Made by a program: the position numbers and the translations under genes. A DNA stretch of 64,000 nucleotides from Rhodanobacter denitrificans (GTDB lineage Bacteria; Pseudomonadota; Gammaproteobacteria; Xanthomonadales; Rhodanobacteraceae): the NCBI GenBank assembly GCA_003241385.1, contig QFPO01000023.1, positions 1-64,000 on the forward strand, in the 5' to 3' direction. A model generated the notes under the pieces. The model saw nothing but the letters and a program-made list of their open reading frames with translations, did not search any database and was not told the DNA's origin. Shown in pieces: positions 55,795-64,000 of this stretch (the stretch's first letter is position 1; each line of letters starts with the position of its first letter).

Positions 55795-55841
55795 CGCCGG
55801 ACCCCAGGGACGCACTCACTGCAGCCATAAGGAATCACGCG

Positions 55842-58043
55842 ATGTCGAACCGCTCCGCCCCCGCTTCGATCGGCCAGGCGTCCCAGGACCAGGCCCCGTC
55901 TCTCGGTCAGGGTGCCGATTCCGGTCTTTCCGGAGCCGCGCCTGCCGGTGCAGCGGTCGACTCCGCGCTCGCACCGGCCGCTGCCGATTCGGGCCTGGGT
56001 CCGGCCCGCAATCTGCTGCTGAGCGGTCGCTACGGCTTCAAGCCGGCCAACCCGAAGGACGATCTGCTGGTGACCGTGCGCGTCGACGTCGACCGCTTCT
56101 TCCCACAGCACTGTCTGTCGGTCACGGTCTGGCGGCAGATCGCACGGACCACCGCCCACGTCGTCGCGCGCGTGACCTCCGACCAGGTACTCGGCCGCCA
56201 CGTCCGCACGATCACCGCAACGGTCTTCTACCGCGACGGCGAGGCCCAGATGATGCCGGGCGACCGCATCGTGTTTCAGGCCTCCGGCACCGACATCCAG
56301 CAGGGCTATCAGGAGTTCGCACTGACGCTGGCGATCGCCGGCGCGCCCGAGCGGCGCTATCCGCTGGTGCTCGAGTCGCCGTACTTCGATCCGGTCGACC
56401 TGGAGGTCGACCGCGTCGAGAACGCCGGCGAGCCGGCACTGACCTATCACACGAACGCGCATCCGAATCGTCCGGCCAACCTGCCGACCGAGACGCTGTC
56501 GCTGGCGACGATCTATCAGCGCGCCGGGTTCGCGACCACGATGTCGCCGAACAGTCAGGTGATTCCGCTGTCGGCCGCCGGCGTCAACGGCACCTGGTCG
56601 ACCGCCGAGCTGCACGACGCGATGGCGACCTACTGGTCACTCTATGCGAACCGTCCGCAGTGGGCGATGTGGATGCTTTATGCGGCTCGGCACGATCTGG
56701 GCCGCAACGTCGGCGGCCTGATGTTCGACGACATGGGCGCCAACCAGCGCCGCGGCGCGGCGATGTTCTCGGAGAGCTTCCTGTTCGACGCGCCGGCCGG
56801 TGACCCCGCTCCGAAGGCCTGGCGGCAGCGCATGCTGTTCTTCATCATGACGCACGAGATCGGCCACACCTTCAATCTGGCCCACTCGTTCCAGAAGGCC
56901 TTCGGTACCGGCCAGGGCGCGCCCGGCGATCCGTGGATCCCGTTGCAGAACGAGCCCGAGGCGCGCAGCTTCATGAACTACCCGTCGCTGGTCTCGGGCG
57001 GGCAGCAAGCGTTCTTCTCGGATTTCCGCTTCCGTTTCAGCGACGACGAACTGCTGTTCATGCGCCACGCGCCGCGGCGCTTCGTGCAGATGGGCAACAA
57101 CCGCTGGTTCGTCGATCACGGCTTCGTCGCGCCCGAACTGATCGGCCTGCAGCCGGGCTGGCGGCTCGACATCCGTCCCAATCGCGAACTGAACGTCTAC
57201 CGGTTCCTCGAGCCGGTCACGCTCGAGTTCAAGCTGACCAACATCTCCGACGCGCCGGCCAGCTACGACGCCGACGCGCTCGTCGACGGCCATCATCTGA
57301 CCGTCTTCATCCGGCGCGAAGGCGCGCCGACCGTGCAGTGGCGCCCGATGGCGACGCTGTGCATGGAAGAGCGTCAGGACACGCTCGCGCCCGGTGCGTC
57401 GATCTACGGCACGCAGATGGTCAGCGCCTGCTCGTCCGGCTGGCTGATCGATCAGCCCGGTTTCTATCAGATCCAGGCCGTGCTCGACGTCGGGCTCTAC
57501 AACGTGGTCTCGAACGTGCTGCGCATCTACGTCGCACCGTCGCGATCGTTCGAGGAGGATCGGCTCGCGCTCGACTACTTCAGCGAGGACGTCGGCCGCG
57601 CGCTGGTGTTCGGCGCGACGCCCGGACTGGCGCGCGCCGCCGTCACGCTCGAAGAACTGGTGCGGCGCTGCCCCGATCATGCCGCCGCGATACACGCGGC
57701 CGTCGCGCTCGCGACACCGAAGCTGCGCGACCACAAGCGCCTGGTCGCCGCGGATGATGGGAGCCTGGCGATCCGCTGCGATCGCGCCGCGCCGGAAGCC
57801 GCGGCCGAGCAGATCGCGCCGCTGCTGCAGTCGCCGCAGGGCGCGGCCGACACGCTCGGCCACATCCCGTACTTCGAGACGCTCGACCGCGTCGCCTCGG
57901 CATTGGACCAGGCCGGCGACGTGAAGAAGGCCCGCGACGTGCTGCAGACCTCGGTCGCGACGATGAAGCAGCGCGAGGTGCTGCCGTCGGTGATCCGCGG
58001 CGCCGAGCGCAAGCTCGACGCGGTCGACGCGCGGAAGAAGTGA
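55842..58043 (+). CDS. Metzincin-like zinc metalloprotease, 733 residues
   Basis: A large protein with the zinc signature HEIGHTFNLAH: His338, His342 and third ligand His348, followed 30 residues later by a Met-turn candidate in SFMNYPS (Met378). This is the metzincin layout, although Asn stands where Gly is usual. No signal peptide is visible; the first 50 residues are Ala/Gly/Ser-rich. Residues about 55-200 and 430-560 look like beta-sandwich domains (VTLEFKLTNISDAPASYD), and residues 570-733 are helical. No characterised relative is recognised. AAGGAA precedes the ATG. Confidence 0.75.
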   Translation: MSNRSAPASIGQASQDQAPSLGQGADSGLSGAAPAGAAVDSALAPAAADSGLGPARNLLLSGRYGFKPANPKDDLLVTVRVDVDRFFPQHCLSVTVWRQIARTTAHVVARVTSDQVLGRHVRTITATVFYRDGEAQMMPGDRIVFQASGTDIQQGYQEFALTLAIAGAPERRYPLVLESPYFDPVDLEVDRVENAGEPALTYHTNAHPNRPANLPTETLSLATIYQRAGFATTMSPNSQVIPLSAAGVNGTWSTAELHDAMATYWSLYANRPQWAMWMLYAARHDLGRNVGGLMFDDMGANQRRGAAMFSESFLFDAPAGDPAPKAWRQRMLFFIMTHEIGHTFNLAHSFQKAFGTGQGAPGDPWIPLQNEPEARSFMNYPSLVSGGQQAFFSDFRFRFSDDELLFMRHAPRRFVQMGNNRWFVDHGFVAPELIGLQPGWRLDIRPNRELNVYRFLEPVTLEFKLTNISDAPASYDADALVDGHHLTVFIRREGAPTVQWRPMATLCMEERQDTLAPGASIYGTQMVSACSSGWLIDQPGFYQIQAVLDVGLYNVVSNVLRIYVAPSRSFEEDRLALDYFSEDVGRALVFGATPGLARAAVTLEELVRRCPDHAAAIHAAVALATPKLRDHKRLVAADDGSLAIRCDRAAPEAAAEQIAPLLQSPQGAADTLGHIPYFETLDRVASALDQAGDVKKARDVLQTSVATMKQREVLPSVIRGAERKLDAVDARKK

Positions 58044-58360
58044 CGGATCGCACCGCTCCGGCCCGCCGCTCGCTCGAGCCGCACGCAGCTGCCGCCGGAA
58101 TCGGTCGCCGACGCGGCCGGTTCCGCGGCAGTCCCGCGCGAATCGCGGCGTCTGTCCGGTCTGCACGCTTGGCACGCCGACCGGCGACGAGGGAGCGCGA
58201 GGTCCGCGACGGCATCAGCGACCGATGCGCGCTGCAAGGCTGTATGCGCCGACGAGGACCCGCACGCAGGCGCGATGAGCGCGAACGGGCCAAAGAAGCG
58301 TCGATGGCCAAGTGAGCGTGGCTGCCGGCGAAGACACGGCAAGTGCTCGAACGAGAAAAA
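58044..58360. other. Gene-free region before tRNA-Phe
   Basis: No gene, repeat or clear terminator is seen in these 317 bases. Because tRNA-Phe is read leftwards, its transcript runs into this stretch. Confidence 0.5.
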
Positions 58361-58436
58361 TGGTGGCCGGGGACGGAATCGAACCGCCGACACGGGGATT
58401 TTCAATCCCCTGCTCTACCAACTGAGCTACCCGGCC
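58361..58436 (-). tRNA. tRNA-Phe (GAA)
   Basis: Seventy-six bases fold as a tRNA on the minus strand: acceptor GGCCGGG with CCCGGCC, discriminator A and encoded CCA (58363-58361), D-arm GTAGCTCAGTTGGTAGAGC, anticodon stem GGGGA/TCCCC around TTGAAAA with anticodon GAA, and T-arm with GTTCGATTC. All standard features are intact. The gene stands alone. Confidence 0.97.
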
Positions 58437-58623
58437 ACGCCGGCACGCGAAGTCGTCGTGCCTCCCTGCGGCGGACGGAGCGCGATGCGCGCCCGGGGTC
58501 CGGCGGGGCGCGCAATCCTACAAGGTTCCTCGGGGCGTGTGAACACCCCCGCGAGAAAAACCTCGTTCCAGATGACGCGCGCGCTTGCTACGCTCGATGC
58601 CCACCCGCCATCAGGAGCCTCCA

Positions 58624-59715
58624 TTGGCCGACTGGATCGACCACGACGAACCCTTGCGCGAACTGGCCGCGTCCCTACCGCCGCTGATCGGCCTGGACAC
58701 CGAGTTCATGCGCGTCGACACGTTCTATCCGAAGCTCGCGCTGGTGCAGCTCGCGCACGGTGCACAGACTGCACTGATCGACCCGCTCGCCGCCGACGTC
58801 GCCCTGCTCGGCGATGCCTTGTCGGCCGCGGACCGCGTCTGCGTGATGCACAGCGCCAGCGAAGACCTCGAAGCGCTGTCGGCGCCGGTGCCACGCGGGC
58901 TCGGCCAGTTGTTCGATACGCAGATCGCCGCGGCGTTCGCCGGACTCGGACCCGGACTCGGCTACCAGAAGCTGGTGTTCGAACTGACCGGCGTGCAACT
59001 GCCGAAGGCCGAGACCCGCTCGGACTGGCTGCGCCGTCCGCTTTCGCCCGAGCAGCTGGAGTACGCGACGCAGGACGTCACGCATCTGGCCGATCTGCAC
59101 CGGCAGCTGTCCGAGCGGCTGTCCGCACGCGGCTACGAGGACTGGCATCGCGAGGACTGCCGCCGCATGGTCGAACGTGCCGGCCGACGCGAGCCCGATC
59201 CGCAGCCGCAGACGGCGTTGCGCGGTGCCGCCGGCTGGCCGGTCGAGAAGCAGGCGCTGCTGCGCCGCGCCCTGATCTGGCGCGACGTCACCGCGCGCGC
59301 GATCGACCGGCCGCGCTCGTGGCTGCTGGACGATCCGCGCGCGCTCGATCTCACGCAGCATCCGCCGTCCGGCAGCGAGGACCTGTTCCAGCGGACCAAG
59401 GGCCTGCGCGCGCTGCGCAGCGCGCAACGGGCCGAACTGCTCGAGGTGCTGACGCGCCCGCTGGAGCCGGCCGAGCTCGAGATCGAACCGATCCCGGCAT
59501 TGCCGACGCCGGCCGACAAGCGCGCGATCGCCGCGATGAAAGCCTTCGTCAACGCCACCGCGGAACGGCTGGATCTGCCCGAAGGCCTGCTCTGCGCCAG
59601 ACGGCATCTGGAGTCGCTGCTCGCCGGCGGCCGCTGGCCGGCCGCGCTCGAGGGCTGGCGGCGCGAGGTGCTGTATGCCGGCCTGATGGAGCGCTTGGCC
59701 GACCGCCCTCACTGA
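58624..59715 (+). CDS. rnd: Ribonuclease D
   Basis: A 3'-5' exoribonuclease of the DEDD family that trims tRNA and other small RNA ends; 363 residues. Exonuclease motifs: GLDTEFMRVDTFYPKLALVQ (the Asp-Glu pair), MHSASEDLEAL and YATQDVTHLADL, followed by HRDC domains (WPVEKQALLRRALIWRDVTA). The start is placed at TTG 58624 (MADWIDHDEPL) because AGGAG lies seven bases upstream; E. coli rnd also begins with UUG. An ATG nine codons upstream is the alternative. Confidence 0.92.
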   Translation: MADWIDHDEPLRELAASLPPLIGLDTEFMRVDTFYPKLALVQLAHGAQTALIDPLAADVALLGDALSAADRVCVMHSASEDLEALSAPVPRGLGQLFDTQIAAAFAGLGPGLGYQKLVFELTGVQLPKAETRSDWLRRPLSPEQLEYATQDVTHLADLHRQLSERLSARGYEDWHREDCRRMVERAGRREPDPQPQTALRGAAGWPVEKQALLRRALIWRDVTARAIDRPRSWLLDDPRALDLTQHPPSGSEDLFQRTKGLRALRSAQRAELLEVLTRPLEPAELEIEPIPALPTPADKRAIAAMKAFVNATAERLDLPEGLLCARRHLESLLAGGRWPAALEGWRREVLYAGLMERLADRPH

Positions 59716-59744
59716 GCCGGTGTTGTGCGGCCGCACCGCGATCC

Positions 59745-59768
59745 GCCATCGCCATCGCCATCGCCATC
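59745..59768. repeat. Four tandem GCCATC units
   Basis: Four perfect 6-base repeats lie between the rnd stop codon and the aidB start, ending 24 bases before the aidB ATG. Confidence 0.8.
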
Positions 59769-59792
59769 GCACCGTACCGAGAAGCCCAGCCG

Positions 59793-61463
59793 ATGAACGA
59801 GATCGCCGAGCGATTCCTGACGCACCGGGTCGAGAACCAGCCGCCGCCGCTGCCGCCGTACGATGCCTGGGCGACCGACCGGCCGCTGCGTGACGCGCTT
59901 GCGCGGGAAGGCGGCGGCTGGGCCGAGGACCGGCTGGCCGCGTTCGGTCCGGTCGTTGGCGGCGAGCTGATGGCGCTCGGCGTCACGGCCAACGAGAACA
60001 GGCCGCGCTTCGTACCGTTCGACCGCTACGGCCACCGCATCGATGCGGTGAGATTCGATCCGGCCTATCACGCGATCCTGTCGCTCGGCATCCGCCACGA
60101 GGTGCCGAGCTTCGCGTGGCGCAACGCCGGCCGGCGCGGCGCGCACGTCGCACGCGCGGCGCTGGCATATCTGCACAACCAGCCCGAGCAGGGCAACAAC
60201 TGTCCGCTGACGATGACCTATGCCTCGGTCGCGGCGCTGCGCCGGCAAGGCGGCCTGGCCGAGGCGTGGATCGAGCGGATTCTCTCGACCGAGTACGACC
60301 CGCGCGATCTGCCGGCCTGGCACAAGACCGGCAATACGATCGGCATGGGCATGACCGAGAAGCAGGGCGGATCGGACGTGCGCGCCAACACGACGCGCGC
60401 GATGCCGGTCGAGGCGGCCGGACCGGAGCGCCTATATGCGCTGGTCGGCCACAAATGGTTCTTCTCGGCGCCGATGTGCGACGGCTTCCTCGTGCTGGCG
60501 CAGGCCGATGCGGGCCTGTCCTGCTTCCTGCTGCCGCGGTTCGCGCCGGACGGCAGCCGCAACGCGATCCGCCTGCAGCGGCTCAAGGACAAGCTCGGCG
60601 ACTGGAGCAATGCCAGTTCCGAGGTCGAGTTCCAGGGCGCGGCGGCATGGCTGATCGGCGAGGAAGGCCGCGGCGTCGCGACGATTCTGGAGATGGTCGC
60701 GCTGACCCGTCTCGACTGCGCGATCGGCTCGGCCGCGATCATGCGCCAGGCGCTGGTGCAGGCCCTGCACCATACGATGCATCGCCGCGCGTTCGGCCGT
60801 CGGCTGGTCGACCAGGCGCTGATGCGCAACGTGCTGGCCGATCTCGCGCTCGAATCGGAGGCCTCGATGGCGCTGGCGCTGCGCATCGCGCGTGCGGTCG
60901 ACGATGCGCAGCACGATCCGCAGGCCGCGCCGCTGGCGCGGCTGATCACGGCGATCGGCAAGTACGCCGTCTGCAAGCGCTGCGCACCGTTCGTCAACGA
61001 GGCGCAGGAATGCCTCGGCGGCGCCGGCTATGTCGAGGAGTCGATGCTGCCGCGGCTGTACCGTCAGGCGCCGCTCAATTCGATCTGGGAAGGCAGCGGC
61101 AACGTGCAGTGCCTGGACGTGCTGCGCACGCTCGGACGCGAGCCGGCGAGCCTGGAGGCGTTCCTGGCCGAGATCGACCAGGCTGCGCCGCTGCATCCGC
61201 TGCTGCGCGAGGAGCGGCGGCGCCTCGGCGATCTGCTCGCATCCGCGCCGGCCGAACGGGAAACCCTCGCGCGCGTGCTGGTCGAGCGAATGGCCGTCGC
61301 GCTGCAGGCGGCGGTGCTGCTGCGCGGCGCGCCTGATGTCGTCTCGGACACGTTCTGCCGCGCGCGCCTCGGCGAACGTGACGTCCGCTGCTTCGGCACG
61401 CTGCCGGCCGATACGCCGTTCGGCGCGCTGATCGACCGCGCCTGGCCCGACGCGGTCGTCTGA
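59793..61463 (+). CDS. aidB: AidB-like acyl-CoA dehydrogenase family protein
   Basis: A flavoprotein of the AidB branch of acyl-CoA dehydrogenases, linked in E. coli to protection from alkylating agents. The 556 residues show the AidB-type N-terminus (VENQPPPLPPYDAWATDRPL), CPLTMTYASVAAL, GMGMTEKQGGSDVRANTT, VGHKWFFSAPMCDGFLVLAQ and the C-terminal ECLGGAGYVEE and NSIWEGSGNVQCLDVLR. The ATG at 59793 is standard. Four GCCATC repeats precede it. No Ada regulator is nearby. Confidence 0.9.
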   Translation: MNEIAERFLTHRVENQPPPLPPYDAWATDRPLRDALAREGGGWAEDRLAAFGPVVGGELMALGVTANENRPRFVPFDRYGHRIDAVRFDPAYHAILSLGIRHEVPSFAWRNAGRRGAHVARAALAYLHNQPEQGNNCPLTMTYASVAALRRQGGLAEAWIERILSTEYDPRDLPAWHKTGNTIGMGMTEKQGGSDVRANTTRAMPVEAAGPERLYALVGHKWFFSAPMCDGFLVLAQADAGLSCFLLPRFAPDGSRNAIRLQRLKDKLGDWSNASSEVEFQGAAAWLIGEEGRGVATILEMVALTRLDCAIGSAAIMRQALVQALHHTMHRRAFGRRLVDQALMRNVLADLALESEASMALALRIARAVDDAQHDPQAAPLARLITAIGKYAVCKRCAPFVNEAQECLGGAGYVEESMLPRLYRQAPLNSIWEGSGNVQCLDVLRTLGREPASLEAFLAEIDQAAPLHPLLREERRRLGDLLASAPAERETLARVLVERMAVALQAAVLLRGAPDVVSDTFCRARLGERDVRCFGTLPADTPFGALIDRAWPDAVV

Positions 61464-61505
61464 CTCGGACAGATGCGCCCGGATGGCCGGGCGGTGGAAC
61501 CGGCC

Positions 61506-62066
61506 TCAGTCGGCCGGCGTCACGCTGACGCGCACGCGCATGCGCTCGCCCGGGTCGTAGTCCAGACGCGACATGAACACGTCACCGCGATAGCGGTACT
61601 GCACGTCGTAGCCGGCGATGCGCCGTTCCTCGACCGTGTCGTGGATCGTGCGGCAGCGCGTTTCGGTATCGGTGTAGTAGCGGTCGTTGCGGCCGCCGAT
61701 GTTGTTGCCGATCGCGCCGCCGGCGACCGCGCCGGCGACCGTGGCGGCCTTGCGGCCGTCGCCTTTGCCGACGGTGTTGCCGAGCACGCCGCCGACGATC
61801 GCACCGAGCACCGTACCACCGGTGCGGTTGCTGGTGTCGCGGTGCTCGACCTCGGTTTCGTAGCATTCCTCGCGCGGCCGCGCGCTGCGGATCTGCTCGT
61901 AGATCGGATCGACGCGCAGCACGTCGGCCCATACGAACTTGACGTTGTCGTCGTAACCGTCGCCGCGGCCGACCTCGTACGGCGGCGCTTCCTGGGCGTG
62001 GGCCTGCGACATCCCCAGCGTCCCGACCAGGGCGACCGACAGACCGCATAGCGCGAACATCTTCAT
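61506..62066 (-). CDS. Glycine-zipper outer membrane protein
   Basis: A 186-residue exported protein with a signal peptide (to AHAQ). The core is a two-helix glycine zipper (GGTVLGAIVGGVLGNTVG, then AATVAGAVAGGAIGNNIGG) as in the 17-kDa surface antigen and SlyB-like families. The flanks carry three cysteines (EECYETEVEHRDTS, TETRCRTIHD). It probably sits in or against the outer membrane and affects envelope integrity. It diverges from cysS and converges with aidB. Confidence 0.85.
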   Translation of the reverse strand: MKMFALCGLSVALVGTLGMSQAHAQEAPPYEVGRGDGYDDNVKFVWADVLRVDPIYEQIRSARPREECYETEVEHRDTSNRTGGTVLGAIVGGVLGNTVGKGDGRKAATVAGAVAGGAIGNNIGGRNDRYYTDTETRCRTIHDTVEERRIAGYDVQYRYRGDVFMSRLDYDPGERMRVRVSVTPAD

Positions 62067-62264
62067 CTACATCTCCGAATCGGGGCGGGACCTGACCTGC
62101 ACGATCTGCGTCGGGCGAAGCCGTGTACCAATGTGCGCGAAATTAAAGCAGTCGATCGCTGAATCATCGCCCAAGATACTGCCCGCTCAGGAGTTTTTAC
62201 AATCCCAAACAAGTCGCCCATGGCGAGCTGTTATGATGCGGCGAAGCAACACGACAGCCCCCGA

Positions 62265-63662
62265 ATGAGCCTACGCCTGCACAATTCCTTGACCCGGCGG
62301 ACCGAGGAATTCGTCCCTCAGGACCCCGCCCGGGTCACGATGTACGTCTGCGGACCGACCGTCTACAACTACATCCACATCGGCAACGCCCGCCCCGCCG
62401 TGGTGTTCGACCTGCTGGCGCGGCTGCTGCGCCGGCGCTACCCGCAGGTGGTCTACGCCCGCAACATCACCGACGTCGACGACAAGATCAATGCGGCGGC
62501 GCAGGAAGCCGGCGTGCCGATCGGCCAGATCACCGAGCGCTATGCGCAGGCCTACCACGAGGACCTGGCCAAGCTCGGCGTCGCCCCGCCGGACGTGGTG
62601 CCGCACGCGACCGCGCACATTGCGCAGATCGTATCGATGTGCGAGCGCCTGATCGAGACCGGCCATGCCTACGCCGCCGAAGGCCACGTGCTGTTCGACG
62701 TCGCGAGCTTTCCCGAGTACGGCCGGCTGTCCGGGCGGTCGATCGAGGACATGATCGCCGGCGCGCGCGTCGAGGTGGCGCCGTACAAGCGCAATCCGGC
62801 CGACTTCGTGCTCTGGAAGCCGTCCACGCCCGACCTGCCCGGCTGGGACAGCCCCTGGGGCCGCGGCCGTCCGGGCTGGCACATCGAATGCTCGGCGATG
62901 GCCGAAGCGCACCTCGGCGAGACGATCGACATCCACGCCGGCGGCAACGATCTGATGTTTCCGCACCACGAGAACGAGATCGCGCAGAGCACCTGCGCGC
63001 ACGGCGGCCGGACCTTCGCGCGCTACTGGCTGCACAACGGCATGCTGAGCCTGGAAGGCCGCAAGATGTCCAAGTCGCTCGGCAATGTGATGGTGCTGCA
63101 CGAACTGCTGCAGCGCCATCCGGCCGAATCGCTGCGGCTGGTGCTGCTGAAGGCGCACTACCGGCAGCCGCTGGACTGGTCCGACGCGGCGATCGCCCAG
63201 GCCGGCCGTACGCTCGACGGCTGGTACGGCGTGCTGCGCGATCTGGCCGACATCCCGGTCGAGGCGCCGCGTGTGCCGCCCGAGGTCGAGGCGGCGCTGT
63301 GCGACGACCTCAACACGCCGGCCGCGTTCGCGGTGCTGGCCGGACTGGCCGACGCCGCGCGCAAGGCGGCCACGCCGGACGCGCGCCGCGCCGCGAAGGC
63401 CGACCTGCTCGGCGCCGGCGCCCTGCTCGGCGTGCTGCAGCAGGATCCGGAAGCCTGGTTCCGGCAGGCGGTCGGCGGCCAGACGGTCGACGCGGGCTGG
63501 ATCGAGGGCCTGCTCGAGCAGCGTCGCGCGGCACGCGCCGCACGCGATTTCGCGACCTCGGACCGGATCCGCGACGAGCTGGCGGCACGCGGCATCGTCA
63601 TCGAGGACGGTGCCGGCGGCACGCGCTGGAAGGTGGCCAAGAGCGATGACTGTGTCGCTTGA
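62265..63662 (+). CDS. cysS: Cysteinyl-tRNA synthetase
   Basis: Charges tRNA-Cys. A class I synthetase of 465 residues with zinc ligand and HIGH region CGPTVYNYIHIGNARPAVVF, NITDVDDKI, GWHIECSAM, GGNDLMFPHHENEIAQS and KMSKS in EGRKMSKSLGN. The C-terminal helical domain is complete. The ATG at 62265 (MSLRLHNSLTR) is the family start. The 198 bases upstream, shared with the divergent glycine-zipper gene, contain a TATGAT box at 62232 without a good -35 partner. Confidence 0.96.
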   Translation: MSLRLHNSLTRRTEEFVPQDPARVTMYVCGPTVYNYIHIGNARPAVVFDLLARLLRRRYPQVVYARNITDVDDKINAAAQEAGVPIGQITERYAQAYHEDLAKLGVAPPDVVPHATAHIAQIVSMCERLIETGHAYAAEGHVLFDVASFPEYGRLSGRSIEDMIAGARVEVAPYKRNPADFVLWKPSTPDLPGWDSPWGRGRPGWHIECSAMAEAHLGETIDIHAGGNDLMFPHHENEIAQSTCAHGGRTFARYWLHNGMLSLEGRKMSKSLGNVMVLHELLQRHPAESLRLVLLKAHYRQPLDWSDAAIAQAGRTLDGWYGVLRDLADIPVEAPRVPPEVEAALCDDLNTPAAFAVLAGLADAARKAATPDARRAAKADLLGAGALLGVLQQDPEAWFRQAVGGQTVDAGWIEGLLEQRRAARAARDFATSDRIRDELAARGIVIEDGAGGTRWKVAKSDDCVA

Positions 63663-64000
63663 GACGGCGCCCGAGCCGACCGCCGAGGCGGCGCAGCAGG
63701 CGATCGCCGAGGAATTCGCGTTCTTCGGCGACTGGACCGAGCGCTACCAGTATCTGATCGATCTCGGCCGCAAGCTGCCGGCGTTCCCGGACGCGCTCAA
63801 GACCGAGGAGCACCGCGTCCAGGGCTGCCAGTCCCAGGTCTGGCTGGTCGCCGAGGGCGACGCCGGCCAGCTGCGCTTCCGCGCGATCAGCGATTCGGCG
63901 ATCGTCTCCGGACTGATCGCGCTGCTGCTGCGCGTCTATTCGGCGCGGCCGGCCGCCGAGATCCTCGCCACCGAGCCGCGCTTCATCGAGTCGATCGGCC
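63646..64000 (+). CDS. sufE: Cysteine desulfuration protein SufE (3' end beyond window)
   Basis: Accepts sulfur from the desulfurase SufS for iron-sulfur cluster assembly. About 118 codons are present before the window ends; the family has about 140. The acceptor Cys61 lies in EEHRVQGCQSQVWL. The N-terminus (IAEEFAFFGDWTERYQYLIDLGRKL) is typical. The ATG at 63646 overlaps the last 17 bases of cysS in another frame, which suggests translational coupling. Confidence 0.93.
   Translation, partial: MTVSLETAPEPTAEAAQQAIAEEFAFFGDWTERYQYLIDLGRKLPAFPDALKTEEHRVQGCQSQVWLVAEGDAGQLRFRAISDSAIVSGLIALLLRVYSARPAAEILATEPRFIESIG

Noticed and set aside
55267..55815. Minus-strand 182-codon ORF ending near the DUF11 remnant
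   Set aside because: It is antisense to the small beta-rich gene at 55501 and shows no domain; only the DUF11 pieces downstream are convincing.
62232..62237. TATGAT as the cysS -10 box
   Set aside because: No acceptable -35 sequence at 16-18 bases upstream, so not listed as a promoter.

Overview
The window is about 68-70% G+C and densely packed with typical bacterial genes. It most likely comes from a gammaproteobacterium of the Xanthomonadales/Lysobacterales, perhaps Rhodanobacteraceae such as Dokdonella. That placement is inference, resting on the mix of bamD/rluD/pgeF, htpX, gluQ, pilH, slyX, DUF2058, leucine-catabolism genes and PHB-type reductases, and on several exported proteins ending in a short 'IFxxxFE' tail. 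It reads as ordinary chromosome: no phage, integrase, IS transposase or CRISPR array is visible.

Layout. 1-7.5 kb: an IcmF-type acyl-CoA mutase (cut by the window edge) carrying an in-frame palindromic repeat, an M48 protease, a lipoprotein, a TetR regulator with a hydrolase and two identical operators, a second cluster of the same repeat, and acuI. 7.5-10.7 kb: a PilH-like response regulator, a FloR/CmlA-type exporter behind an apparent leader-peptide attenuator, and htpX. 10.8-15 kb: gluQ, two acetoacetyl-CoA reductase paralogues flanking phaR, and a lower-GC LPMO-like protein. 15-25 kb: DUF2058, slyX, gmd, a DUF1501/DUF1800 pair, ugd, an FKBP isomerase and a YheS-type ABC-F protein. 25-32 kb: a beta-helix protein, two L,D-transpeptidases, pgeF, rluD and bamD. 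32-42 kb: leucine dehydrogenase, isovaleryl-CoA dehydrogenase, thiolase and methylcrotonyl-CoA carboxylase beta (a leucine-degradation block), directly followed by a lower-GC HscC/J-domain pair. 42-50 kb: alkaline phosphatase, gorA, ppa, a Rieske protein and an EpsB-like sugar transferase. 50-58 kb: exported collagen-like proteins, a glycosyltransferase and a deacetylase that start head to head, a broken DUF11 gene, and a metzincin-like protein with a small partner. 58-64 kb: tRNA-Phe, rnd, aidB, a glycine-zipper protein, cysS and sufE (cut by the window edge).

The most notable signal is upstream of the phenicol-type exporter at 8367. A 9-codon leader ORF stops one base before four RNA segments that can pair as 1:2 plus 3:4, which hides the exporter ribosome binding site, or as 2:3, which exposes it. 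This is the logic of ermC-type translational attenuation. Other leads are the repeat element spliced in frame into icmF, the shared C-terminal tail of exported proteins, the duplicated TetR operator, and an 88-bp dispersed repeat whose hairpin loop is inverted between copies.
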